The translations under genes and the position numbers were made by a program. From Pseudomonas sp. S37 (GTDB lineage Bacteria; Pseudomonadota; Gammaproteobacteria; Pseudomonadales; Pseudomonadaceae), in assembly GCF_016658545.1 (NCBI RefSeq), contig NZ_JACVZC010000005.1, positions 1 to 64,000 on the forward strand: a DNA stretch of 64,000 nucleotides. Direction: 5' to 3'. Position 1 is the first letter of the stretch; every line of letters begins with the position of its first letter. This document shows positions 9,101 through 16,440 of this stretch, in pieces. Under the pieces are notes generated by a model, which was given only the letters and a program-made list of their open reading frames with translations, was not told the origin of the DNA and made no database searches.

Positions 9101-11245
9101 AGCGCGTGGACCTCGCCCATGGAATTCGCCCGCCGCACAGCGCTTGAGGCCGTTGAGTCGGCGCACCTGAGTGGTGACCTGGCGATGAGCTGCCACGCCT
9201 GCAACCACCTGGTTTCCGACTCGCTGATCATGGGCCGCTACCTACCGGAGGTGGCCGAGGAAATAGCACAAGGCCTGGCCACCGTGCGCCGCCATGGCTA
9301 CCGCGATGTCGAACAGATCCTGCTGGCCCAGCAGGCGTTCGTCGCCCACCTCAGCGGCACGCCCTGCCCGGCCGCGGTCGCGCCCTCGCATTCGCCCACC
9401 ACGCGGTTCTTCCAGCATCTGTTCGACGGCATGTGCGCCTTCTACCTGGGCAACCACCCGACGGCCATGCGCAACCTGGCCCAGGCCGGTGACTACGCCT
9501 GGGCCGCGCCGGTGCACATCAACCTGGCCGACTACCACCTGTTCCGTGGCCTGGCCCTGGGCAGCCCGGAGGCCCCCGGCAACCTTGCCGACAAGCTGGG
9601 TGAGTTGCAGGCCCTGCGTGAGCGGTTTGGCCACTGGGCCGGCTTCAACCCCGCCACCTTCCGCAACAAACTGCTGCTGATCGAAGGGGTGATCGCCAAG
9701 CTGGAGGGTGACGGGCTGGCCGCCATCCGCTGCTTCGACCAGGCGCAGATCGCCGCCACCGCCGCCGGGTTCATCCACGAACAGGCACTGGCCCACGAAC
9801 AACTGGCCGAGGTGTGCATCCCCAGCGGCCTGATCTCCGGTGCCAACCTGCACCTGCGCATCGCCCGTGACTGCTTCCATATCTGGGGCGCCACCGGCAA
9901 GGTGCACCAGCTGGAGACGCTGCACCCGTTCTTGCGTACCCAGCCGATCCAGGAAACCCAACGCGCCACCCACCAGGCCAGGCTGGACCTTGAGGCCGGT
10001 ATCGAAGCCGCGCGGGCGTTGTCCGAAGAAGTGCTGCTCGAAGGCCTGATCGAAACCCTGATGGGCCACCTGACCCAGCATTCCGGCGCCGACCACGGTG
10101 CCTTGCTGATCGTCAGTGGCGCCGAATTCCAGATGGCCGCCCTTGCCTACATCGACGATGCCGGGCTGCACGTGAGCATGGACAACTGCCAGAAGTTCAT
10201 GACCCAGGCGCCGCTGTCGGTGATCAACACCACCATGCGCACGCGCAAGCCGCTGGTACTCAACGATGCCCAAAGTGAGTGCCCCGAGGCCCTCCGCCAG
10301 GAGCTCAAGGCACGCAACGCCCGCTCGGTGCTGTGCCTGCCGCTGGTACTCCAGGGCGTACTGATCGGCCTGGTGTACCTGGAAAACCGCCTGGTGCCCA
10401 ACCTGTTCGGCAGCCAGCGCCTGGCCATGCTGGAAATCCTTGCATCGCAGGCCGCCGTGTCGCTGCAGACGGCCAAGTTCTATACGCGCCTGGCAGAAGA
10501 CAACCAGAGCCGCGCGCAGATAGAGGCGGAACTGCGCCATTCGCGCGCAGAGCTTGCGCGCACTGCGCACCTGCAAGTCATGAACGAGCTGTCGGCGTCC
10601 ATCGCCCACGAGATCAGCCAGCCACTGCTGGGCATCACCTCCAACGCCGCCGCCAGCCTGCGCTGGCTGAAACGTGCCAAACCCGACCTGGAGGAAGCGA
10701 TTGCCGGCCTGGAGGACATCCGCAACGACAGCGAGCGTGCCGCCAACATCGTGCGGGCGCTGCGCTCACTGGCCAAACAGTCGCCGGTGCAACTCAAGGC
10801 AGTGAAGCTGGACGAACTGATCCGCGAGGTGGTGCGCCTGACCTCGGCCGATGCCGCCAAGGGCGCGGTGAACGTGCAGACGCGGTTGCAGGCGGGCGTG
10901 AGCGTGATGGGCGACCCGGTGCAACTGCAACAGCTGGTGTTCAACCTGATCACCAATGGCCTGGAGGCGCTGGCGGGGTATCGCAGTGATGGCGAGCTGC
11001 GGATTGCCTCGGCAGTGGTGGGTGAGCGGGTGGAGATTTGCGTGGACGACAACGGGCCGGGGATTGCGCCTGAGGAACGGGAGCGGGTATTCGGGGCGTT
11101 CTATACCACCAAGAGCAGTGGCATGGGCATGGGCCTGGCGATCTGCAACTCGGTGGTGCAGGCCCATGGTGGGCAGTTGCAGGCGCTGGTGTCGGAGCTG
11201 GGGGGCTGCCGGATTCGTTTCAGTCTGGCTGTGAGTCATTCATAG
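6197..11245 (+). CDS. Hybrid sensor: Ser/Thr pseudokinase, AAA/STAND ATPase, TPR-like region, GAF and histidine kinase
   Basis: A 1,682-residue cytoplasmic sensor kinase. Residues about 20-280 have a Ser/Thr-kinase fold, but the key residues are replaced: VAVR at 51-54 lacks the ATP-binding Lys, HGAL at 137-140 replaces HRDL, GCF near 156-158 replaces DFG; only APE (180-182) remains. An AAA/STAND ATPase follows, with Walker A G332-AAGMGKS and Walker B LFLDD near 457-461. A long helical, TPR-like region (about 700-1270), a GAF domain (about 1290-1440), a HisKA domain with phospho-acceptor His 1471 (SIAHEISQPL) and an HATPase domain (DDNGPGIAP, GMGMGLAIC) complete it. The His kinase half looks active. 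The start has CAGGGGG upstream. The stimulus is unknown; output probably goes to the divergent response regulators. Confidence 0.93.
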   Translation: MLDERLAHRPIDFDQSVDEGWLNRCQITALGQEGELSYFRLHDPATQHAWVAVRAPLEAPAACQRLERDYRLALDPQWAVIPSAFVRSAEGPLLVYPAGHSVADLLDDGPLALEPFLDIALNAATALALAHQRNVLHGALQPAHVYLQGNQRVRLGCFRATPAQLISEQGTPLGNWAYLAPEQVCPHGSNSDQRSDIYALGAILYQLLLGELPLVGRDTQHWRQLHAGVQPRAACEVDSNVPLPLSRVLSKALAKEPDARYQSAHALAVDLGHCQRQWAANKHLVAFEPGCADPVAANSTRLYGRNAEQKAIALLLKGLRRNSKPQTLHINGAAGMGKSSLVEAALKANAEGYWAVGKCNSLAQAVPYAPWVEILGALTNQLLAKNSQDLDTLRREILRRIKGHGRLLGKLAPDLQLILGPLPELPAKPTRLALQKEQQAVVEFLQVFSRPGLPLVLFLDDTQWVDDASRQLLAQLLANTPGNLLLIVARRNDTHANHAPLAVPATVHSTTLNLRPLAVGAVAELIGERYHVDPGAALQLAEQVHEKTAGNPFFINQILRAMVEDQLFTFDTQAMRWSWCPQAVARHRYSDNVADLMIHRLARLPAPQRDVLRIASAAGNRCDEAVLRLALGHAPGDPLQALIGAGFLLSGPNGLGFVHDRVLEAAYELTPVQARESLHAHIALAMLRAWPERLHELLFEITHQLQRASPCGFATDDRAVFLQLLHEAALRARDSGAYEQAAGYLHTAEQLLNHGSTLQSRITLGFAICSMAAECDLQLARVAAAEVQLSECRQRARSTLDRARVCQLQARLDTLQGDHQAAIGSALSGLEMLGIHLALGLDPQQVDASHARVQALIEQQGRHCLESLPRTDSEHVALAIGLLATLSSSFLVQDDLCFLHLAKLMELSLLHGVAPGSTYGLAWYGVMRAERFGAYHDGHAYCLAALKLIERHGFEADLSSALLALDQVSAWTSPMEFARRTALEAVESAHLSGDLAMSCHACNHLVSDSLIMGRYLPEVAEEIAQGLATVRRHGYRDVEQILLAQQAFVAHLSGTPCPAAVAPSHSPTTRFFQHLFDGMCAFYLGNHPTAMRNLAQAGDYAWAAPVHINLADYHLFRGLALGSPEAPGNLADKLGELQALRERFGHWAGFNPATFRNKLLLIEGVIAKLEGDGLAAIRCFDQAQIAATAAGFIHEQALAHEQLAEVCIPSGLISGANLHLRIARDCFHIWGATGKVHQLETLHPFLRTQPIQETQRATHQARLDLEAGIEAARALSEEVLLEGLIETLMGHLTQHSGADHGALLIVSGAEFQMAALAYIDDAGLHVSMDNCQKFMTQAPLSVINTTMRTRKPLVLNDAQSECPEALRQELKARNARSVLCLPLVLQGVLIGLVYLENRLVPNLFGSQRLAMLEILASQAAVSLQTAKFYTRLAEDNQSRAQIEAELRHSRAELARTAHLQVMNELSASIAHEISQPLLGITSNAAASLRWLKRAKPDLEEAIAGLEDIRNDSERAANIVRALRSLAKQSPVQLKAVKLDELIREVVRLTSADAAKGAVNVQTRLQAGVSVMGDPVQLQQLVFNLITNGLEALAGYRSDGELRIASAVVGERVEICVDDNGPGIAPEERERVFGAFYTTKSSGMGMGLAICNSVVQAHGGQLQALVSELGGCRIRFSLAVSHS

Positions 11246-11355
11246 CCTGTGCCGGCCTCTTCGCGGCTAAAGCCGCTCCCACAGACACCACACAAAATTC
11301 AAATGCTGTGATGTATCTGTGGGAGCGGGTTCACCCGCGAAGAGGCCGGCACAGG
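11246..11355. repeat. Type I REP pair
   Basis: Inverted pair between the convergent kinase and cysteine-hydrolase genes. The left core reads GCGGCTAAAGCCGC and the right core GCGGGTTCACCCGC: paired base changes keep each palindrome intact. Confidence 0.9.
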
Positions 11356-11361
11356 TTTACA

Positions 11362-11988
11362 TCAACGCGACGTCAACGCCGCGTAGCTGTTCATCAGGTT
11401 GCGGTAGTTGGGAATACGCTGCGACAGCAGGTTACCCAGCCCTTCAATGTCGTTGCGCCAGTCGCGGTGCAGCTCACAAGCCACCGAGAACCAGTTCATC
11501 ATCTGCGCGCCCGCCTGGGTCATGCGCACCCATGCAGCCTGCTGCACGGTTTCGTTGAAGGTGCCGGAGGCATCGGTGACCACGAACACTTCAAAACCTT
11601 CCGCCAGCGCCGACAGGGTCGGGAACGCCACGCACACGTCGGTGACCACACCCGCGATGATCAGCTGCTTGCGGCCGGTGGCCTTGATCGCCTTGACGAA
11701 GTCTTCGTTGTCCCAGGCGTTGATCTGCCCTGGGCGGGCGATGTAGGGCGCGTCCGGGAACATTTCTTTCAGTTCCGGTACCAGCGGGCCGTTCGGGCCT
11801 TGCTCGAAGCTGGTGGTGAGGATGGTCGGCAGGCCAAAGAACTTGGCCAGGTCACCCAGGGCCAGCACGTTGTTCTTGAACTCGTTGGGCGAGAAGTCCT
11901 GCACCAGCGAGATCAGGCCAGTCTGGTGGTCGACCAGCAGGACCACGGCGTCGTCTTTGTTCAGGCGCTTGTAATCGGGTTGGCTCAT
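11362..11988 (-). CDS. YcaC-type cysteine hydrolase, paralogue 1
   Basis: A 208-residue isochorismatase-like cysteine hydrolase close to E. coli YcaC, whose physiological substrate is not established. The catalytic Asp is in LLVDHQTG, a conserved basic residue in IARPGQINAWDNEDF, and the nucleophile Cys in GVVTDVCVAFP. AAGGAGT precedes the chosen ATG (MSQPDYKRLNKDDA); longer reading is untranslated leader. It is the most divergent of three paralogues in this window (for example FSPNEF where the others have IEPD-F) and lacks their shared upstream region. It follows a small AraC-type gene on the same strand after a 73 bp gap, so the two may form an operon. Confidence 0.92.
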   Translation of the reverse strand: MSQPDYKRLNKDDAVVLLVDHQTGLISLVQDFSPNEFKNNVLALGDLAKFFGLPTILTTSFEQGPNGPLVPELKEMFPDAPYIARPGQINAWDNEDFVKAIKATGRKQLIIAGVVTDVCVAFPTLSALAEGFEVFVVTDASGTFNETVQQAAWVRMTQAGAQMMNWFSVACELHRDWRNDIEGLGNLLSQRIPNYRNLMNSYAALTSR

Positions 11989-12061
11989 CGGGGTGACTCC
12001 TTGGGTTGGGAAAACGGCCCGGCACTGCCCGCAAGTGGCTATACCGGCGGATAGCTTCGGC

Positions 12062-12424
12062 TTAAGAAATGGCTTGCGCCTGGCGCCAGGCATTCGGCGG
12101 CTGGCCGACCAGGCGGCTGAAGGCGCGGGTGAAATGGGCCTGGTCGCAAAAGCCGCACTCCAGGCTCACGTGGGTGATCGGCGCCTCGGTGGCGAGCAGG
12201 CGCTTGGCCTTTTCCATGCGCGCCAGCAGGCGCCAGGCCTGGGGCGAGAGGCCGGTATTGACCTTGAATGCGCGGGAAAAATGGCTGCGGGTGAGGTTGC
12301 ACACGCCAGCGATCTCGATGATCGACAGCGAGCTGCGCAGCATCAGTTCCTTGGCTTGGCGCAAGCGCGCCGGCGTCAGTGCGCCGGGGGCTTGCAGCGG
12401 CGCTTGGGGCGTCCCAGGGTGCAT
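12062..12424 (-). CDS. Short AraC-family DNA-binding protein
   Basis: A 120-residue protein made almost entirely of an AraC/XylS double helix-turn-helix (SIIEIAGVCNLTRSHFSRAF and VSLECGFCDQAHFTRAFSRL). There is no effector-binding domain, as in MarA/SoxS-type short regulators. AACAGGAGAG precedes the ATG. It is divergent from the larger AraC-type gene and upstream of the first YcaC paralogue on the same strand, which it may regulate. The short length seems natural: the N-terminus is intact with its own ribosome site. Confidence 0.88.
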   Translation of the reverse strand: MHPGTPQAPLQAPGALTPARLRQAKELMLRSSLSIIEIAGVCNLTRSHFSRAFKVNTGLSPQAWRLLARMEKAKRLLATEAPITHVSLECGFCDQAHFTRAFSRLVGQPPNAWRQAQAIS

Positions 12425-12561
12425 GGCGACTCTCCTGTTCAGTGGGGAAAGTCTGGCCGCTGGCACATGACAAAGTCCTGAGCCAAAGCTGAATTGTTCT
12501 TAATTGTGCGCAGCGGTATACCGTAAGATGCTCGCTGTACTCAGCTACCGAGCGAACAAGC

Positions 12562-13533
12562 ATGCAGGTAAACGCTCACCGCACCGTGGCCATGGTGCTG
12601 TTCAACGATGTGCTGTTGCTGGACGTCACTGGCCCCATGGACGCATTCGCCATCGCCAACCGGTTTTTACCTGCCGAGCGGCAATACCGGCTGCTCACCC
12701 TGGCCGAAGGGCAAGCTGCGGTGCGCGGCTCGTGCGGGCTGAAAGTGGTGGCTGACCTGCGCCTGGAGGATCTGCCAGATGCTGTCGACCTGTTGCTGGT
12801 GCCTGGCGGCCCGGGCGCCTACGACGTCGCCCTGCCGGCGATCGAGCGCTGGCTACCGCAGGCCGTGCGGGGTGCCAAGCGCTTCGGCGCCATCTGCACC
12901 GGGGTGTTCCTGCTGGGCCGGGCCGGGCTGCTGGCTGGCTATCGTTGCACCACCCACTGGAACTACGTCGAGCGGCTGGCGCGGGCGTTTCCCGAGGCCA
13001 AGGTGGAAACCGAACAGATCTACGTGATCGACCGCTGCCTGATTACCTCGGGCGGCATCACGGCGGGCATCGACCTGGCGTTGGCGGTAGTGGCCGAAGA
13101 CCACGGCAAGGCGTTGGCACTGGAAGTGGCCAAGGTGCTGCTGGTGGCCCGCCACCGCCAGGGCGGGCAGACCCCGTACGGGCCGCTGCTGGCGGCGGTG
13201 CCACGGGATGATTCGCCGGTTGCCCGCGTGCAGGCGTACATCGTCGACCATATCGAGCAGGCATTCACCGTGCAGAAGATGGCCGACCTGGTGGCCATGA
13301 GCGCGCGCAACTTTGCCCGCACGTTTCAGCGTGAAGTGGGGATTACGCCGCTGCAGTACTTGCAGAACGCGCGCATCGACCGGGCGCGCAAGCTGCTTGA
13401 ATGCGGCGACCTGCCGTTGAAGGTGGTGGCGGCGCAGTGCGGGTTTGGCAGTGACCGGCATATGCGCAAGGTGTTCTGCGAGCGGATTGGCATGACGCCG
13501 GCGCAATATCGGGCGCAGTTTGGTGGGGCCTGA
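12562..13533 (+). CDS. GlxA/FtrA-type AraC-family regulator with DJ-1/PfpI-like domain
   Basis: A 323-residue transcriptional regulator. Residues about 10-185 form a class-I amidotransferase/DJ-1-like sensor domain (LLLVPGGPGAYD; the elbow Cys in GAICTGVFLL) and about 215-320 an AraC-type double HTH ending FGSDRHMRKVFCERIGMTPA. The family includes GbdR, ArgR and CdhR, which sense amino-acid-like metabolites; the effector here is unknown. The ATG has only a weak purine stretch upstream. It is divergent from the short AraC gene, with about 137 bp between them for shared control. Target genes probably include the adjacent hydrolase, by position only. Confidence 0.9.
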   Translation: MQVNAHRTVAMVLFNDVLLLDVTGPMDAFAIANRFLPAERQYRLLTLAEGQAAVRGSCGLKVVADLRLEDLPDAVDLLLVPGGPGAYDVALPAIERWLPQAVRGAKRFGAICTGVFLLGRAGLLAGYRCTTHWNYVERLARAFPEAKVETEQIYVIDRCLITSGGITAGIDLALAVVAEDHGKALALEVAKVLLVARHRQGGQTPYGPLLAAVPRDDSPVARVQAYIVDHIEQAFTVQKMADLVAMSARNFARTFQREVGITPLQYLQNARIDRARKLLECGDLPLKVVAAQCGFGSDRHMRKVFCERIGMTPAQYRAQFGGA

Positions 13534-13547
13534 GCCAGTGTTTTTCC

Positions 13548-13656
13548 TGTGCAGGCCTCTTCGCGGGTAAACCCGCTCCCACAGGGATTGCACAGGTCTG
13601 GCAAGCTCCGCTGTACCTGTAGGAGCGGGTTTACCCGCGAAGAGGCCTGCACAGGC
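13548..13656. repeat. Type I REP pair
   Basis: Inverted pair with cores GCGGGTAAACCCGC and GCGGGTTTACCCGC, starting within 15 bp of the upstream stop codon. It separates the AraC-type regulator from the antiporter gene. Confidence 0.92.
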
Positions 13657-13777
13657 TGTCTCATTTTTCAGGACAATCTTTCTCCCCAATGGCGGATTGT
13701 CTAACGCCACCCCGCCCCCCAGAATTGTCCGCCAAACTGTTCAAACGCTGCCCCGGCAGCTCATGGAGTACGAGCCA

Positions 13778-15565
13778 ATGCCACACGAAGGCAGCCTTCT
13801 GCAAACCGCGGTGATCTTCCTGCTCGCCGCCGTCCTCGCCGTCCCTTTGGCCAAGCGCCTGCAACTGGGGGCCGTGCTCGGTTACCTGCTGGCCGGCGTG
13901 GTCATTGGCCCGCAAGCGCTGGGCCTGATACGCGACACCGAGAGCGTGGCGCACATCTCCGAGCTGGGCGTAGTCCTGCTGCTGTTCATCATCGGCCTGG
14001 AATTATCCCCCAAACGCCTGTGGCTGATGCGTAAATCGGTGTTCGGTGTCGGCACTGCCCAGGTGCTGCTGACCGGTGCACTGATCGGCGCCATTGCCCT
14101 GTTCGGCTTCAGCCAGACACTACCGGCCGCAATCGTGCTCGGCCTGGGCCTGGCGCTATCGTCCACCGCCCTTGGCCTGCAAAGCCTGGCCGAGAGCAAG
14201 CAGCTGAATGCCCCGCACGGGCGCCTGGCGTTTGCCATCCTGCTGTTCCAGGACATCGCCGCGATCCCGCTGATTGCTTTGGTCCCGCTGCTGGCCGCCA
14301 GTGGCCCGGACACCAGCCACGGTGACAGCCTGCAACACGGCCTGAAGGTATTTGCCAGCATCGCCGTGGTGATCATTGGCGGCCGCTACCTGCTGCGCCC
14401 GGTGTTCCGCACCGTGGCCCGTACCGGCCTGCCAGAAGTGTCTACCGCCACCGCGCTGCTGGTGGTGATCGGCACCGCCTGGCTGATGGAAGAAGCCGGC
14501 ATCTCCATGGCCCTGGGCGCCTTCCTCGCCGGCCTGCTGCTGGCCGACTCGGAGTACCGCCACGAGCTGGAATCGCAGATCGAACCGTTCAAAGGCTTGC
14601 TGCTGGGGCTGTTCTTCATCAGCGTCGGCATGGGCGCCAACCTGCGCCTGCTGCTGGAAATGCCGCTGGTAGTGCTGGGCCTGACCCTGCTGCTGGTGGC
14701 GGTGAAGCTGGTGCTGCTGGTCGGCGTCGGCCGCCTGGCCGGTGGCCTGAGCGGCGCCAGCGCGCTACGCCTGGGCATGGTGCTGGCGGCCGGTGGCGAG
14801 TTCGCCTTCGTGGTGTTCAAGCTGGGCAAGGACCAAGGCCTGTTCGACACCCAGACCTACGACCTGCTGCTGATGACCATCACTCTGTCGATGGCCATTA
14901 CCCCGCTGCTGATGATTGGCTGCGCCCACGCCCTCAAGCGCCCGCAAGCGGTGCGTGAAGTGCCGGAGCAATACAAGCAGATCCAGACCGATACGCCACG
15001 GGTGGTGATCGTCGGCATGGGCCGCATGGGCCAGATCGTCGCGCGCATCCTGCGGGCACAGAAGATCCCGTTCATTGCCCTGGAAACCTCGGTGGACACC
15101 ATCGAGATGACACGGATGTTCGAACAGGTGCCGGTGTTCTACGGCGACCCGCTGCGCCCGGAAGTGCTGCATGCGGCCAAGGTGGGCGAGGCAGAGTACT
15201 TCATCATCACCATCGACGACCCGGAAGCCGCCATTCATACCGCAGAACGGGTGAAGCGCCTGTACCCGCACCTGAAAGTGCTGGCCCGTGCGCGTAACCG
15301 CCAGCATGTGCACAAGTTGGCGGATGTGGGGGCAGAGCCGATTCGCGAGACGTTCTATTCCAGCCTGGAAATGACCCGCCGCGCGCTGGTGGGGTTGGGT
15401 TTGAGTGATGCGCAGGCGGCGGACCGGATTGCACGATTTACCCAGCATGACGAAGAGGTGCTGGTGGCCCAGGGGCAGGTGCGCGATGACCGGGCCAAGG
15501 TGATGCAAACAGCCAAGGAGGCGCGGGTGGAGCTGGAGCGGTTGTTTGATTCGGATGCGGATTGA
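13778..15565 (+). CDS. KefB-type monovalent cation:proton antiporter
   Basis: A 595-residue CPA2-family antiporter. About residues 5-390 form a Na+/H+-exchanger-type membrane domain with 11-13 helices (opening EGSLLQTAVIFLLAAVLAVP, later LALSSTALGLQSLAESKQ). A Rossmann TrkA-N/RCK domain begins near residue 405 (VVIVGMGRMGQIVARIL), followed by about 60 residues of acidic-basic tail. Such proteins export K+ in exchange for H+, often under electrophile or glutathione-conjugate control; which ion is moved here cannot be read from sequence. The start is the ATG 10 nt after GGAG; upstream in-frame ATGs lack ribosome sites. It is probably a single-gene transcript. Confidence 0.92.
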   Translation: MPHEGSLLQTAVIFLLAAVLAVPLAKRLQLGAVLGYLLAGVVIGPQALGLIRDTESVAHISELGVVLLLFIIGLELSPKRLWLMRKSVFGVGTAQVLLTGALIGAIALFGFSQTLPAAIVLGLGLALSSTALGLQSLAESKQLNAPHGRLAFAILLFQDIAAIPLIALVPLLAASGPDTSHGDSLQHGLKVFASIAVVIIGGRYLLRPVFRTVARTGLPEVSTATALLVVIGTAWLMEEAGISMALGAFLAGLLLADSEYRHELESQIEPFKGLLLGLFFISVGMGANLRLLLEMPLVVLGLTLLLVAVKLVLLVGVGRLAGGLSGASALRLGMVLAAGGEFAFVVFKLGKDQGLFDTQTYDLLLMTITLSMAITPLLMIGCAHALKRPQAVREVPEQYKQIQTDTPRVVIVGMGRMGQIVARILRAQKIPFIALETSVDTIEMTRMFEQVPVFYGDPLRPEVLHAAKVGEAEYFIITIDDPEAAIHTAERVKRLYPHLKVLARARNRQHVHKLADVGAEPIRETFYSSLEMTRRALVGLGLSDAQAADRIARFTQHDEEVLVAQGQVRDDRAKVMQTAKEARVELERLFDSDAD

Positions 15566-15725
15566 GGCCTTTGAGTGCATGGCTTGAGGGTTGCAGCGCC
15601 TATGAGATCGAGCGCCGCCATTACGCGAACACAGAAGAACCCATCAAAAAATCGACCGATTCTCAGCCAGGTCCTACTTCCCCGCGAACCATTTCCTACG
15701 CTCACGCCAATCCCGAGGATTTATC

Positions 15726-15785
15726 CTACGCACCGTGTCGACGCCCGTCTGATTGTCCGGGGGAAGCCTGCTCTCTAGGCTGACC
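15726..15785 (+). promoter_or_regulatory. Promoter-like conserved block, copy A
   Basis: About 60 bp that recur upstream of the nuclease-domain gene: shared words are CCTAC, GTC, CGTCTGATTGT and CTCTCTAGGCT with equal spacing. The position just before a structured leader and gene suggests a promoter. The exact sigma factor is not evident. Confidence 0.5.
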
Positions 15786-15788
15786 AGG

Positions 15789-15970
15789 TCGCTGTCGGTT
15801 CAGCGATCGGGTGTGGAAACCCGGATGTGATGAAGGGCTGCCGTAATGGCAGTTGTGCGCGTGTGGCCGTTTGGCCAACCGGCTTGCCTTCTCACCGGTT
15901 TTCCACCCCGCGTACAACTGCCGCCTTCTGCGTGGAAACGGGTGGTTGCAGTTCAGCCCGAGAGAAGGAA
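15789..15970 (+). ncRNA. Candidate structured 5' leader RNA
   Basis: A gene-free stretch full of nested inverted repeats. Helices seen: TCGCTG/CAGCGA (15789-15794 with 15801-15806); CGGGT/ACCCG (15808-15812 with 15819-15823); GGGCTG/CAGCCC (15835-15840 with 15954-15959) enclosing the rest; a 14-bp stem (15848-15861 with 15909-15922, one G-U pair); AACCGG/CCGGTT (15877-15882 with 15895-15900); CTGC/GCAG (15928-15931 with 15948-15951). CTGCC at 15838-15842 can instead pair with GGCAG at 15848-15852, so two mutually exclusive folds exist. It ends at the ribosome site of the frameshifted gene. I know no named family for it. Confidence 0.5.
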
Positions 15971-15975
15971 TTGCC

Positions 15976-16268
15976 ATGAAAAAGATTGTCCCCAATCCAC
16001 CCCTCCCCGACACAGCCCAACGCGCCTTCAACCGCTGCGATGCCGGCCACCCCCCTTGTTCACAGTAAACCCGGGCGTTTCCGCCCATGACGCCTTGGTG
16101 CATGTCGCCCAGTACCTGCGCGGAGCATACGACTGTGGCTACAAAGCCCTGGAACATCTGGACGAAACCGGCAAGAGCCTGTTCTGGAGCAACCTGAATG
16201 CAGTTGAAATGGCAGAAGGGTTGGTTGAAGCATTGTTGGAGGGGATTGAGTCGCAGCCTGTAAGTTGA
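15976..16268 (+). pseudogene. Frameshifted small DUF3077/DUF6124-like gene
   Basis: The ATG follows AGAGAAGGAATTGCC and opens MKKIVPNPPLPDTAQRAFNR. After ...CDAGHPP the frame hits a stop (CSQ-stop). The downstream sequence continues in another frame as LFTVNPGVSAHDALVHVAQY ... SNLNAVEMAEGLVEALLEGI. That second part looks like the small pseudomonad DUF3077/DUF6124-type proteins of unknown function, about 95 residues long. Adding one C to the six-C run at 16050-16055 restores a single 98-codon frame. This may be a real mutation, a slippage-switchable tract, or a sequencing error. The family call is inference. Confidence 0.65.
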
Positions 16269-16335
16269 AGCGCATTACATCCGCCATGAGCAGGCTGCGG
16301 TGACTGGCCTGCTCAGCCTCAATATAGGAAACGCC

Positions 16336-16395
16336 CTACAAAACGCGTCACCCCGCGTCTGATTGTTCAACAAAACCCTTCTCTCTAGGCTCACT
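16336..16395 (+). promoter_or_regulatory. Promoter-like conserved block, copy B
   Basis: Second copy of the block at 15726-15785, with the same CGTCTGATTGT and CTCTCTAGGCT words at equal spacing. The structured leader that follows copy A is absent here; 45 bp after this copy the nuclease-domain gene begins. Confidence 0.5.
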
Positions 16396-16440
16396 TGGCC
16401 ACCACCGCATCAGCGACACCCATCGCAGCCAGGTATCTCA

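Noticed and set aside
9242..10609. Long antisense frames across the large kinase gene (also 6056-7444)
   Set aside because: Shadow frames of a GC-rich gene. The products are low-complexity, rich in Gln, Gly and Ala, with no domain; the plus-strand protein has clear motifs.
12062..12424. Short AraC gene as a truncated pseudogene
   Set aside because: It has its own AACAGGAGAG ribosome site and a complete double HTH; MarA/SoxS-type regulators are naturally this short.
15562..15783. Small frames between the antiporter gene and the structured leader
   Set aside because: No ribosome site, no family resemblance, overlapping frames on both strands, and they run through the promoter-like block.
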